Positions 54,757 to 63,828 of a DNA stretch of 64,000 nt are shown here, one piece after another. A model generated the notes under the pieces. That model did not search any database. It was given only the letters and a program-made list of their open reading frames with translations, and was not told the origin of the DNA. The position numbers and the translations under genes are program-made. The stretch's first letter is position 1. Each line of letters opens with the position of its first letter. This stretch comes from Methylocystis echinoides (GTDB lineage: Bacteria > Pseudomonadota > Alphaproteobacteria > Rhizobiales > Beijerinckiaceae), in the NCBI RefSeq assembly GCF_027923385.1, contig NZ_BSEC01000001.1:3136001-3200000 (forward strand), given 5' to 3'.

Positions 54757-56688
54757 TTACCCGCGCACGTCCGGCGGCGTGGCTTCGGCGGCGAGCTGCG
54801 CCAGCGCCTCGTCGATCGCGAGCTGCGTCTGCTGCTGCGAGCCGAGCCGGCGCATGGAGATCGTGCGCTCGGCCGCCTCCTTCTTGCCGGCGACGAGAAG
54901 CACCGGAACCTTCGCATGCGAATGTTCGCGCACCTTGTAGGTGATCTTCTCGTTGCGCGCGTCAACGTCGACATTGAGCCCGAGTTTTCGCGCGGCGGCG
55001 GCGACCTCATAGGCGTAGTCGTCCGCCTCCTGCGTGATCGTGCAGATGACGATCTGCAAGGGCGACAGCCACAGCGGCAGATGGCCCGCGTAATGCTCGA
55101 TCAATATGCCGGTGAAGCGCTCCAGCGAGCCGAACATGGCGCGGTGAATCATCACCGGCGTCTTCTTCTCGCTGTCCTGTCCGATGTAGAAGGCGCCAAA
55201 ACGCACCGGCAGATTGAAGTCCACCTGCGTCGTGCCGCATTGCCATTCGCGGCCGATGGCGTCGCGCAAGGTATATTCGAGCTTGGGCCCATAGAAGGCG
55301 CCCTCGCCTTCCTGAATGCTGGTCTTGAGCCCGCGCTTGGCGAGTTCGTCGAGCACGCGGCCGAGCGCGGCTTCAGCCTTGTCCCAGGCCTCGTCCGAAC
55401 CCACGCGCTTCTCCGGCCGTGTCGACAGCTTCACGACGACGTCGTCGAAACCGAAGTCGCGGTAGATCGTCAGAATGAGGTCGTTGATCTTCAGCGCCTC
55501 TTCCATGATCTGCTCTTCCGAGCAGAAGATATGCGCGTCGTCCTGCGTGAAGGCGCGCACGCGCATCATGCCGTGCAGGGCGCCCGACGGCTCATACCGA
55601 TGCACGACGCCGAACTCGGCGATCTTCACCGGCAGGTCGCGATAGGACTTGAGCCCGTTCTTGAAGATCTGCACATGGCCCGGGCAGTTCATTGGCTTGA
55701 TGGCGAAAACGCGCTCGTCTTCCGTCTTGGTGACGAACATGTTCTCACGATAGGTCTGCCAATGGCCCGAGGTCTCCCACAGGGCGCGGTCGAGCACCTG
55801 CGGCGTATTGACCTCCGTATAGCCCGCCGCCTTCTGCTTGCGGCGCATGTAGGACACGAGCGACTGGAAGAGGGTCCAGCCCTTGGGATGCCAGAAGATC
55901 GCGCCCGGCCCCTCCTCCTGAAAATGGAAGAGATCCATTTCGCGCCCGAGGCGGCGATGATCGCGGCGCTCGGCCTCCTCGAGGCGATGCAGATAGGCGT
56001 CCAGCTCTTCCTGCGTGGTCCAGGCCGTGCCGTAGATGCGCGACAGCATCGGCTTGGTCGAGTCGCCGCGCCAATAGGCGCCCGCGACCTTCATGAGCTT
56101 GAAGGCGTTGCCGACCTTGCCGACCGACGGCAGATGCGGACCGCGACAGAGATCGAGCCAGTGGCCCTGCTTGTAGACGCTGAGCGGCTCGTCGGACTTG
56201 ATGCTGTCGATCAGCTCGCCCTTGAAGGTCTCGCCCTTGGCGATGAACCATGTCTTCGCATGGTCGCGATCCCATTCCTCGCGGACGATGGGCGCGTCGC
56301 GGGCGATGATCTCGCGCATCTTCTTCTCGATGACCGGCAGGTCTTCGGGCGTGAAGGGCTCGGCGCGATGGAAATCGTAATAGAAACCGTTCTCGATCAC
56401 CGGGCCGATCGTCACCTGCGTGCCGGGATAAAGCTCCTGCACCGCCTCGGCCAGCACATGGGCGGCGTCGTGGCGAATGAGCTCCAGCGCGCGCGGATCG
56501 TCACGCGAGACGAACTCGATCTTCGCGTCCTTCTGGACAGGCTTCATGAGATCGACGAGCGCGCCGTCGAGCGTCATGGCGACGGTGCGCTTGGCGAGGG
56601 AGGGGGAGATGCTCTTGGCGATGTCGAAGCCCGTGACGCCGGCTTCGAACTGACGGGACGCCCCGTCGGGGAATGTCACTGCAACCAT
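54757..56688 (-). CDS. thrS: Threonyl-tRNA synthetase
   Basis: Charges tRNA-Thr. 643 residues, the usual length. TGS domain (about 1-62), the SAD editing domain with [12 protein letters not shown] (about 75) and the class II core with [10 protein letters not shown] (motif 1-2 area, zinc Cys), [18 protein letters not shown] (motif 2) and the C-terminal anticodon domain. Zinc-binding Cys and His residues are present. The ATG at 56688 has AGGAG upstream. Confidence 0.97.
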   Translation of the reverse strand: MVAVTFPDGASRQFEAGVTGFDIAKSISPSLAKRTVAMTLDGALVDLMKPVQKDAKIEFVSRDDPRALELIRHDAAHVLAEAVQELYPGTQVTIGPVIENGFYYDFHRAEPFTPEDLPVIEKKMREIIARDAPIVREEWDRDHAKTWFIAKGETFKGELIDSIKSDEPLSVYKQGHWLDLCRGPHLPSVGKVGNAFKLMKVAGAYWRGDSTKPMLSRIYGTAWTTQEELDAYLHRLEEAERRDHRRLGREMDLFHFQEEGPGAIFWHPKGWTLFQSLVSYMRRKQKAAGYTEVNTPQVLDRALWETSGHWQTYRENMFVTKTEDERVFAIKPMNCPGHVQIFKNGLKSYRDLPVKIAEFGVVHRYEPSGALHGMMRVRAFTQDDAHIFCSEEQIMEEALKINDLILTIYRDFGFDDVVVKLSTRPEKRVGSDEAWDKAEAALGRVLDELAKRGLKTSIQEGEGAFYGPKLEYTLRDAIGREWQCGTTQVDFNLPVRFGAFYIGQDSEKKTPVMIHRAMFGSLERFTGILIEHYAGHLPLWLSPLQIVICTITQEADDYAYEVAAAARKLGLNVDVDARNEKITYKVREHSHAKVPVLLVAGKKEAAERTISMRRLGSQQQTQLAIDEALAQLAAEATPPDVRG

Positions 56689-56860
56689 TTTTCGCTCCTG
56701 TCGCGCTCAATCGCCGACACGGATCGGCGTAAGTCGCTTGGCGGTGGAAGGAGCGCGTTTTAACCCCTCGGGCGCGCCGGCGCAATCGCGGCCGGGCCCG
56801 ACCCCGTTTGTCCCCGCCCGGTGGCCTTGCCCCGGTTTGAGAGAGCGGCAAAAGCAAACA

Positions 56861-56940
56861 ACACAATCCAGAGCCACGTCATGGCTCTGGCAAGTCATGC
56901 CTCTGGCAAGTCATGGGCAAGTCATGGCTCTGGATTGTGT
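56861..56940. repeat. 80-bp inverted repeat holding internal direct repeats
   Basis: A perfect 16-bp inverted repeat (56861-56876 and 56925-56940, ACACAATCCAGAGCCA) encloses three copies of GGCAAGTCATG. A competing hairpin, CCAGAGCC/GGCTCTGG, lies at 56868-56890. It sits in a 327-base gap between thrS and the DUF2795 gene that holds no gene. No transposase is near it. Confidence 0.85.
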
Positions 56941-57015
56941 CGCCGTGCCTGTGCGGAGATGCCGGACCGGCCCCGCCCATCGACCCCCCTCTGGTCGACG
57001 GCTTCAGCGCGGAGA

Positions 57016-57321
57016 TCAGTCTTCGTCCTCCTCGCCTCGCGCTTCCCGATGGGCTTCGGACACCGCCGAGGCGACATCAGCAACCGACAGGAACTCGTCC
57101 TTGTCGGTTTCACGCAGCAGGTCCTCCAGACGCTCGGAGCTATCCTTGGTCCAGTTGACCTCCTCTTTCCCGTGCGCGCGGATGAGATCTTCCTTCGAGA
57201 TCGGGAAGCTCGTCCCGTGCAGGGCTTGAGTCACGGACGCGACCCCGAAGGCGAAGCCTTTCGCCGGACCCTTGTGGCCGCTGCCGCGACCCTCTCCGGT
57301 GTTTTCGGTCGTTCGAGGCAT
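57016..57321 (-). CDS. DUF2795-like protein of the stress cluster
   Basis: A 101-residue acidic soluble protein. The core FPISKEDLIRAHGKEEVNWT followed by LEDLLRETDKDEFLSVADV resembles DUF2795, a small helical domain common with stress genes in soil bacteria. The N-terminus is Gly/Lys-rich and the C-terminal tail is Glu/Asp-rich. It starts 13 bases after the KGG gene at 57335, so it is probably last in the same operon. Confidence 0.72.
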   Translation of the reverse strand: MPRTTENTGEGRGSGHKGPAKGFAFGVASVTQALHGTSFPISKEDLIRAHGKEEVNWTKDSSERLEDLLRETDKDEFLSVADVASAVSEAHREARGEEDED

Positions 57322-57334
57322 GAGGGCTTCTCCG

Positions 57335-57553
57335 CTAGTGCTTCTTGCCTTTCGAGGACGGGCCGCCTTCGGCGCGTTTGCCTTCCTCGATGAGCTGTTT
57401 CACGCGCTGGCCGCCCTTGTGGCCGAGCTCCGAATAGCCTTCCGGCCCCAGCTCTTCCTTGCGGATTTCACCGCCCATCTTGCCCGCTTCCTTCACGGTC
57501 ATTGGCGCGCTTTTGCCTTTCCCGCCGCCCTGGGAGGTCTGTTTGCCTGGCAT
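57335..57553 (-). CDS. KGG-repeat (con-10-like) stress protein
   Basis: A 72-residue, very hydrophilic protein with two KGG-type units: KEAGKMGGEIRKEELGPEGY and SELGHKGGQRVKQLIEEGKR. KGG proteins are small, Gly-rich, disordered proteins induced by stress, related to con-10 and GsiB. It has a normal ATG. It is one of four paralogues in a row on the minus strand. Confidence 0.87.
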   Translation of the reverse strand: MPGKQTSQGGGKGKSAPMTVKEAGKMGGEIRKEELGPEGYSELGHKGGQRVKQLIEEGKRAEGGPSSKGKKH

Positions 57554-57589
57554 GTCCTTTTCCTTTCGCCTCTGCGGCGAAACCCTCCA

Positions 57590-57784
57590 TCAGGCTTCGC
57601 CGTCCTCTTCTTCGTCTGTCGTCTCGATATCTTCGCCCGGGTCCGCGCGCTCGGCGTCCTTGCCCTCTTCGATGAGCTGCTTCACGCGCTGGCCGCCCTT
57701 GTGCCCGCCGAGCCGCCCCGCCTCTTCGACGGTCATCTGGCCATGGACGGGGGGCTTATCCGTTTCGGCCTGCTTCTGCGGCAT
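57590..57784 (-). CDS. KGG-repeat stress protein, short acidic form
   Basis: A 64-residue hydrophilic protein: MTVEEAGRLGGHKGGQRVKQ forms a compact KGG core, with an acidic tail (GEDIETTDEEEDGEA). Only one unit is present, and the middle of the larger paralogue is missing. Same operon as its neighbours. Confidence 0.83.
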   Translation of the reverse strand: MPQKQAETDKPPVHGQMTVEEAGRLGGHKGGQRVKQLIEEGKDAERADPGEDIETTDEEEDGEA

Positions 57785-57813
57785 CCTGCTCCTCCTTTCC
57801 CTGAACGGGCGGC

Positions 57814-58005
57814 TCAGTGACGCGGCTTCTTGCCGCCCTTCGCCGGGCCGCCCTCGCTCTCGGCGCGCTTGCCTTCCTGAATCAGCTCCTTGACGCGCTG
57901 GCCGCCCTTCTGGCCGCCCTTCTCACCGCCAAGATGGCCGGCTTCCTCGATGGTCATCTTTCCCTTGCCGGATTTTCCCGGATGCCCGGTTTGTCGTTGC
58001 GCCAT
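57814..58005 (-). CDS. KGG-repeat stress protein
   Basis: A 63-residue basic hydrophilic protein with TIEEAGHLGGEKGGQKGGQR, then VKELIQEGKRAE. Three GG-K steps in a row make it a condensed KGG protein. The ATG at 58005 has GGGGAAG upstream; the upstream GTG reading is less likely. It starts 34 bases past the stop of the large paralogue. Confidence 0.82.
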   Translation of the reverse strand: MAQRQTGHPGKSGKGKMTIEEAGHLGGEKGGQKGGQRVKELIQEGKRAESEGGPAKGGKKPRH

Positions 58006-58039
58006 GTCGCTTCCCCATTCGCCAAGCGCCTTACGCACA

Positions 58040-58480
58040 TCAGTGGCGCGGCTTCGTGCGGCCCTTGCCGCTCTCTGCTTCCTCGCCGCTCATGCCGGTC
58101 TCTTCGCCTTCGGCGCGTTTGCCTTCCTCGATCAGCTGCTTGACGCGCTGGCCGCCCTTGTGGCCGAGTTCCGAATAGCCCTCCGGGCCCAGCTGCTCCT
58201 TGCGCGCCTCTCCGCCCATCTTGCCGAGTTCGGAATAGCCTTCCGGGCCGAGCTGCTCCTTGCGCGCCTCACCGCCCTTCTTGCCCATCTCGGAATAGCC
58301 TTCGTGGCCGAGCTGTTCCTTACGGACTTCGCCGCCCATCTTGCCGATCTCGGAGTAGCCTTCCGGGCCGAGCTCTTCCTTGCGGATCTCGCCGCCCATC
58401 CGGCCGGCTTCCTGAACCGTCATCGTTCCCTTGGGCTTTTCCGCGCCTTTTCCGCCTTCTGTGCCATGCGTGCGGGCCAT
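58040..58480 (-). CDS. KGG-repeat stress protein with five tandem units
   Basis: A 146-residue, Gly/Lys/Glu-rich protein predicted to be disordered. A unit of about 20 residues (GGEARKEQLGPEGYSELGKM and close variants) is repeated four times, then followed by the HKGGQRVKQLIEEGKRAEG end. This is the layout of GsiB/con-10 proteins linked to desiccation and heat. ATG at 58480 with GGGAGG upstream. It is the first gene of the KGG operon. Confidence 0.9.
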   Translation of the reverse strand: MARTHGTEGGKGAEKPKGTMTVQEAGRMGGEIRKEELGPEGYSEIGKMGGEVRKEQLGHEGYSEMGKKGGEARKEQLGPEGYSELGKMGGEARKEQLGPEGYSELGHKGGQRVKQLIEEGKRAEGEETGMSGEEAESGKGRTKPRH

Positions 58481-58853
58481 AGTGACCTCCCATTACAAAG
58501 ATGCGCTGGAGTTCTGGAGCTTGCGGCTCCGGCCGAAACGAACGCCCTAGCGCATGTTCCGGACCTCGACTGCCGCCTGCCGGCCAGCGCTCTTGTCCGT
58601 GCCGAGCAGCCCTGTCTGGCGCAACGGCGGCGTTTCAGTGCCTGAAACACCGTTCGTCGCCGCCAGATCATCGAGGCGATCAGCGCTAGATCGTTTGCGC
58701 GCCGAGCATGGGAAGTAAGTACGATCACGTATTTTAGCGTTCACACGACAGTGAACGCGCCGCATCGCAGGAAAGCGGTTTTTTCTTTATCGTCAGCCTG
58801 TTCGTGACGCGCTCGCCCCCGACCTTTTTCGCGCCCCGCGCGTTACGAGCATC
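58481..58853. other. Divergent region between KGG operon and ABC exporter
   Basis: About 370 bases without a gene. It holds a candidate EcfG-like promoter for the KGG operon (58537-58560). I saw no strong promoter for the ABC gene. The part at 58725-58795 is less GC-rich. Confidence 0.45.
58537..58560 (-). promoter_or_regulatory. Candidate EcfG-type general stress promoter
   Basis: On the minus strand GGAAC (58556-58560) is followed after 15 bases by CGTT (58537-58540), about 57 bases before the first KGG gene. The alphaproteobacterial EcfG consensus has GGAAC and CGTT about 16-17 bases apart, so the spacer is one short. The gene content fits stress control. Confidence 0.4.
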
Positions 58854-60746
58854 ATGAGCCGGACAGACGACAGCTTGCGCGGCGCCGCGGACCGGGCGGT
58901 GTATGAAAGAGCCTTCGCCTATTTCAGACCCGACTGGCCATGGATCGCGACGCTCGTCGCACTCATCGGCGTGTCCGTCGCCGTCGGCCTTCTCGAAGCG
59001 TGGCCGCTTGCGATCCTCGTCGACACGGTGCTGACGAAGGAGCCAAAAGACGGCTGGCTGCACGTCTATTTCCTGGCGCTCCTGCCAAAGGACAAGCCCG
59101 GACAGATCATTGGACTTGTCCTGATCGGCCTTGCCTTGCAGATCATCGGCTATCTGGCCTGGATGGCGCGCGCCATGATCAATTATCACCTCAATTACTG
59201 GGGCACCACGCGCGTGCGGGCGGATCTTTTCGCCAAACTGCAACGACTGGACCTCTCCTGGCACCACGCCAGGCCGCAGGGCGACTCGATCTACCGACTC
59301 ACGACGGACGCCTTCGGCCCCTGGGGCATTGTCGACATCCTGATCGGCACATCGGTCGCCGCCGTCACGCTCACCGTCATGACGGCCATCCTGATTTCAC
59401 GCAGCCCGCCACTGACCGCCGCGGCCTATTCCGTGGCGCCGCTCATCCTGTGGAGCAACTGGCGCTTCGGCATGCGCATCCATGCGCGCGCGCTGGAGTC
59501 GAAACAGATCGACGCGGATCTCACGGCCCATATCCAGCAGGCCATGGTGCGCGTGCCGCTGGCGCAGGCCTTCCGGCGCGAACCCTTCGAATTCGCCCGC
59601 TTCGAACAGGCCGTCGCGCGCAGCGTCAAGGCGCTGCTGCGACTGAACTGGCAGGAGCAGCTCTATCCCCTCACCCGCGACCTCATCCTGTCGCTGGGCG
59701 GCGCCATCATTCTCGGTTATGGCGGCTGGCTGGTCTATCGCGACGAATTTCTGCGACCGACGCCCGGCGGCATGACCGTGGGGGCGCTGATCATCTTCAT
59801 GGATTATCTGCGCAAACTCTGGGACCCGCTGAAATGGCTGGCGGAGTTTTTCTCCAAGGTGCGCACCTTCGAGGCGGCGGCGCGCCGCGTATTCTTCGTT
59901 CTCGACGCGCCCGAGGAGATCAGGGACAGGCCCGGCGCGCGCGCGCTGAAGGCGAAGCCCCGGCTCCTCACATTCGACAGGGTTTCGTTCTCCTATCGGC
60001 CGGGACACAAGGTCATCAGCAATCTCGACGCGACGATAGAGCCGGGAGAAATGGCCGCCTTTGTCGGGCCGAGCGGCGCCGGCAAGAGCTCGCTGCTGAA
60101 GCTGATGCTGCGTTTCCACGATCCGGCGCAGGGCGCGCTCCGGCTCGACGGCTGCGACATCCGCGACATTCGCCTCGCCGATCTGCGCGCGCATTTTGCT
60201 TTCGTGACGCAGGAAAATCTCATGCTGCCGACCAGCGTCGCCGAGAACATCGCCTATGGGCGCCCCGACGCCGACATGGCGGAGATCGCGGAAGCTGCGA
60301 CCCTCGCCGGGGCGGCCGAATTCGTGGCGCAACTGCCGCAGGGCTACGACGCCATGCTCATGGAAGGCGGCGCCAATCTGTCGGGTGGCCAGCGCCAGCG
60401 GATCGCCATCGCGCGCGCGCTGCTGAGCGAGGCGCCCTTCCTCGTGCTGGACGAGCCGACCAGCGCGCTCGACCCGGAAAACGAGGCGCTTCTGACCGAA
60501 ACCCTGCATCGTCTCAAACGCCGCCGGACGATCGTGCTGGTCACGCATCGGCTCAATTCGGTCATCGATTGCGATCGCATCTTCGTCATGGAAGCCGGCC
60601 GCATCGTGGAACGCGGCGCGCATCCCGAACTGCTTGCAAGGAACGGCGCCTATGCGCGCCTGTGGCGGCAGGAAGCAAACGAAGCGTCGCCGCCGCCGCG
60701 ACCGGCCCCGGAGCTGAAAACGAGACGGTTTTTGCGGGCGCGTTAA
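58854..60746 (+). CDS. ABC exporter, fused membrane and ATPase domains
   Basis: A half-transporter of 630 residues that would act as a dimer. Six membrane helices (about 30-330) precede the nucleotide-binding domain: Walker A VGPSGAGKSSLLKLMLR (about residue 403), Q-loop FAFVTQENLM, signature NLSGGQRQRIAIARALL (about 504), Walker B FLVLDEPTSALD and H-loop VTHR. All motifs are intact. It resembles MsbA-type lipid or drug exporters; the substrate cannot be told. It is alone on its strand. Confidence 0.9.
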   Translation: MSRTDDSLRGAADRAVYERAFAYFRPDWPWIATLVALIGVSVAVGLLEAWPLAILVDTVLTKEPKDGWLHVYFLALLPKDKPGQIIGLVLIGLALQIIGYLAWMARAMINYHLNYWGTTRVRADLFAKLQRLDLSWHHARPQGDSIYRLTTDAFGPWGIVDILIGTSVAAVTLTVMTAILISRSPPLTAAAYSVAPLILWSNWRFGMRIHARALESKQIDADLTAHIQQAMVRVPLAQAFRREPFEFARFEQAVARSVKALLRLNWQEQLYPLTRDLILSLGGAIILGYGGWLVYRDEFLRPTPGGMTVGALIIFMDYLRKLWDPLKWLAEFFSKVRTFEAAARRVFFVLDAPEEIRDRPGARALKAKPRLLTFDRVSFSYRPGHKVISNLDATIEPGEMAAFVGPSGAGKSSLLKLMLRFHDPAQGALRLDGCDIRDIRLADLRAHFAFVTQENLMLPTSVAENIAYGRPDADMAEIAEAATLAGAAEFVAQLPQGYDAMLMEGGANLSGGQRQRIAIARALLSEAPFLVLDEPTSALDPENEALLTETLHRLKRRRTIVLVTHRLNSVIDCDRIFVMEAGRIVERGAHPELLARNGAYARLWRQEANEASPPPRPAPELKTRRFLRAR

Positions 60747-60924
60747 CCAAAACGCCTGCGACGGCCGCCCGTCACGGCGCCTTGAGCTTGACAATTTTGC
60801 CAGCGGGGAGCGCTTTTTATCCCGCGATGCAAACAATTTTACGTTTCCGCCTAAACGTCTGGTGAGAGGGCGCGCGCTAACACTTCGGTCATAGGCAATC
60901 ACTGAGCTCGGGCAGGAGCTGACA

Positions 60925-61479
60925 ATGAAACAACAGGTCTCGAAAGAACTCCATGACTATTGGAGCAGCCTGAAGGGCGCGCGTCTTGCGCCCGAGCGCA
61001 ATGACATCGATCTCACGGCGATCCGTCATCTTCTCGCCAATGTCTTCATTCTCCAGATCGACCGCTCCGGCCGCTATCCCCTGGAGATGTGCGGCACGCG
61101 CATCAACGCCTTCCAGCGCGCCGACCAGAAGGGCCGTTGCTTCCTCGAATTCTGGGACGACGCGGACCGCGCGGCGATCGTCGCTGCGATCTCGACGGTG
61201 TCAGACGAGACGCGCCCCGTCGTTGTGGGCGCACGCAGCGGCGCCGGCGATCTGCCGCGCCTCGACGTCGAATTGCTCCTGCTGCCGCTGCGTCACTTCG
61301 GAAAGACGCATTCGCTGGCGCTTGGCGCGCTGACGCCCGTCAACGAGCCCGACTGGCTCGGCCGCAGGAACGCGCCGGCGTTGCACGTGAATTCGATGCG
61401 TGTGATCGACGGGGCGGCGCGTGGCGCGCCGGCGCTGGTTGTTCATGAAGGCGGCAGGCGCGCCGGGGTGGGGTTTTAG
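60925..61479 (+). CDS. PAS_5 (DUF1457) domain protein
   Basis: A 184-residue single-domain protein. LHDYWSSLKGARLAPERNDI followed by LTAIRHLLANVFIL and MCGTRINAFQ is the PAS_5 pattern, a one-domain sensory family common in rhizobia and their relatives. No output or kinase domain. The C-terminal 25 residues are Arg/Gly-rich. ATG at 60925 with AGGAG upstream. Its partner and signal are unknown. Confidence 0.88.
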   Translation: MKQQVSKELHDYWSSLKGARLAPERNDIDLTAIRHLLANVFILQIDRSGRYPLEMCGTRINAFQRADQKGRCFLEFWDDADRAAIVAAISTVSDETRPVVVGARSGAGDLPRLDVELLLLPLRHFGKTHSLALGALTPVNEPDWLGRRNAPALHVNSMRVIDGAARGAPALVVHEGGRRAGVGF

Positions 61480-61576
61480 CAGTCACGCGGAAAGCAGCGA
61501 TGAAGAAGGCGCCGCCGCGATGAAGACGCTGTCCGCCCCCTCTCCCACCTTATGCGGGAGAATGGGGGAGATGGCC

Positions 61577-63196
61577 TCAATGCAACCCGGGCGCCTCGTG
61601 GCCGCTGCGCGCGACATATTCGAGATAGCCGCCTTCGTATTTATGAAGGCCCTCCGGCGTCAGCTCCAGAACACGGTTCGAGAGCGCCGCGAGGAATCGT
61701 CTGTCATGCGACACGAAAAGCATCGCGCCGTCGTAATCGGCGAGCGCGGCGATGAGCATTTCCTTCGTCGCAAGATCGAGATGGTTCGTCGGCTCATCGA
61801 GGACGAGGAAGTTTGGCGGATCGTAGAGCATCTTCGCCATCACCAGCCGCGCCTTCTCCCCGCCTGACAGGACGCGACATTTCTTTTCCGCGTCGTCGCC
61901 GGAAAAGCCGAAACAGCCGGCGAGCGTGCGCAACGACCCCTGCCCCGCCTGCGGGAAGGCGTCCTCCAGCGTCTCGAACACCGTGCGATCGCCCTCGAGG
62001 AGCTCCATCGCATGCTGTGCAAAATAGCCCATCTTCACGCTGGCCCCGATGGTCACGTCGCCCGAGTCCGCCGTGGCGGCGCCCGCGATGAGTTTCAGCA
62101 GAGTGGACTTGCCGGCGCCGTTGACGCCCATGACGCACCAGCGCTCTTTCCGGCGCACCGAAAAATCGAGGCCTTCATAGATGCGCCGGCTGCCGTAGCT
62201 CTTGTGAACATTTTTCAGCGTCGCCACGTCGTCGCCGGACCGGGGCGCGGGCGGGAAATCGAACAGGATCGTCTGCCGGCGACGCGGCGGCTCCACCTTG
62301 TCGATCTTCTCGAGCTTCTTCACGCGGCTCTGCACCTGCGCCGCATGGGAGGCGCGCGCCTTGAATCGCTCGATGAACTTGATTTCCTTGGCGAGCATCG
62401 CCTGCTGACGCTCATATTGCGCCTGCTGCTGCTTCTCGGAGAGCGCGCGCTGCTGCTCGTAAAATTCGTAATTGCCCGCATATGTCGTCAGCGAACCGCC
62501 GTCGATCTCGATGATCTTGTCGACGATACGGTTCATGAACTCGCGATCATGCGAGGTCATGAGCAGCGCGCCCTCATAGCCCTTGAGGAAGGACTCGAGC
62601 CAGATTAGGCTCTCGATGTCGAGATGGTTGCTCGGCTCGTCGAGCAGCATGGCGTCGGGGCGCATGAGCAGAATGCGGGCGAGCGCGACGCGCATCTTCC
62701 AGCCGCCGGACAATGCGCCGACGTCGCCGTCCATCATCTCCTGCGTGAAATTCAGCCCCGCGAGCACCTCGCGCGCGCGCCCCTCGAGGGCGTAGCCGTC
62801 GAGCTCCTCAAACCGCGCCTGCGCCTCGCCATAGCGCATGATGATGTCGTCCATGTCGTCGGCCTGGTCCGGATCGGCCATGGCGGCTTCGAGCGTCCGC
62901 AGCTCGCTCGCCACGGCGCTCACCGGTCCGGCGCCGTCCATGGCCTCCGTCACCGCGCTGCGGCCGGACATTTCGCCGACATCCTGGTTGAAATAGCCGA
63001 TGGTGACGCCGCGCTCGACGGAGACCTGTCCCTCGTCGGGCGGCTCCTGCCCGGTCATCATTCGGAACAGGGTGGTCTTGCCAGCGCCGTTCGGGCCGAC
63101 GAGCCCCACTTTTTCACCTTTCAGCAGCGCGGCCGAAGCCTCGATGTAAAGGATCTGGGAGCCGTTCTGCTTGCTGACATTGTCGATACGAATCAT
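61577..63196 (-). CDS. ABC-F family ATPase (ribosome-associated type)
   Basis: 539 residues with two ATPase domains and no membrane part, so it is an ABC-F protein that acts on the ribosome in translation. Domain 1 has LVGPNGAGKTTLFRMM and GALSGGWKMRVALARILL. Domain 2 has MGVNGAGKSTLLKLIAG and LSGGEKARLVMAKMLY. The linker (about 245-320) has the Gln/Arg-rich P-site tRNA interaction helices. It resembles the YheS/YbiT subgroups; exact subgroup not assigned. Convergent with the PAS_5 gene across a short REP-like sequence at 61537-61572. Confidence 0.92.
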   Translation of the reverse strand: MIRIDNVSKQNGSQILYIEASAALLKGEKVGLVGPNGAGKTTLFRMMTGQEPPDEGQVSVERGVTIGYFNQDVGEMSGRSAVTEAMDGAGPVSAVASELRTLEAAMADPDQADDMDDIIMRYGEAQARFEELDGYALEGRAREVLAGLNFTQEMMDGDVGALSGGWKMRVALARILLMRPDAMLLDEPSNHLDIESLIWLESFLKGYEGALLMTSHDREFMNRIVDKIIEIDGGSLTTYAGNYEFYEQQRALSEKQQQAQYERQQAMLAKEIKFIERFKARASHAAQVQSRVKKLEKIDKVEPPRRRQTILFDFPPAPRSGDDVATLKNVHKSYGSRRIYEGLDFSVRRKERWCVMGVNGAGKSTLLKLIAGAATADSGDVTIGASVKMGYFAQHAMELLEGDRTVFETLEDAFPQAGQGSLRTLAGCFGFSGDDAEKKCRVLSGGEKARLVMAKMLYDPPNFLVLDEPTNHLDLATKEMLIAALADYDGAMLFVSHDRRFLAALSNRVLELTPEGLHKYEGGYLEYVARSGHEAPGLH

Positions 63197-63294
63197 GGGA
63201 CCGCGGCGCAGGAGAATGAAGGACCGCGCCCCATACGCCAGTCAGCCCGACAGCGAAAGGGGGCGCGGCGCCCGGTCCGACGCGGCGGGCCGGC

Positions 63295-63669
63295 TCAGGC
63301 CTGGAATTCCTCCGAGGCCTTGAACTGCTCGATGGTCCAGCCACGCTCAGCGAGGATCGACCTCACCCACTGCGGCGGACGCGCTCCGCGACCCGACCAG
63401 CTGTCGCCGCTCGCGTGGTTCTTGTATTTCGCCGGTACAGGTCTCGTCGCGCGCGCCGACGCTTTCCCGTCCGGTCCAGCGGCGTCGTCCCTGTCGCCAA
63501 GCTCGGGAAAAAGATCCGCAAGGTCGAGACCCGCCTTCCTGAGCTTCTGCTCGATGTCGGCCTTGAGCGTCTCCTTATGCATTTCCTTGCGACGCGCGAG
63601 CTCCTCATTCGCCCTGTGGATCAGGGACACAATTTCAAGATCGGACAGATTGGCGAACTCGTCGCTCAT
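63295..63669 (-). CDS. H-NS/HvrA-like nucleoid regulator
   Basis: A 124-residue DNA-binding protein. The N-terminal helix (LSDLEIVSLIHRANEELARR) should dimerise. The C-terminal AT-hook-like motif KYKNHASGDSWSGRGARPPQ followed by WVRSILAERG is the H-NS family DNA-binding part. ATG at 63669; the frame is open upstream but shows no family sequence. In alphaproteobacteria HvrA-type proteins tune metabolic genes and silence AT-rich or foreign DNA. Its targets here are unknown. Confidence 0.9.
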   Translation of the reverse strand: MSDEFANLSDLEIVSLIHRANEELARRKEMHKETLKADIEQKLRKAGLDLADLFPELGDRDDAAGPDGKASARATRPVPAKYKNHASGDSWSGRGARPPQWVRSILAERGWTIEQFKASEEFQA

Positions 63670-63828
63670 GTTTTTCCATACTCCTGCAAGGCCTCGCCCC
63701 TTAGTATCCGTAACGGGTTGAAAGGCAACACTCCTTCGAGGGCCAAAGTGTCGCGTTTCCGCTGGCGTCTTCGCCGGAGCCGGAATATCTGTCTGTGACA
63801 GCCGGGCCGCCGCGTGGAGCTGCTGAAC

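Noticed and set aside
57335-58480. Internal repeats as a CRISPR or minisatellite without coding role
   Set aside because: The repeat keeps a reading frame and the KGG-protein pattern, with ribosome sites before each gene.
60788-60820. Promoter TTGACA upstream of the PAS_5 gene
   Set aside because: The -35 is perfect but no -10 lies at 16-18 bases.
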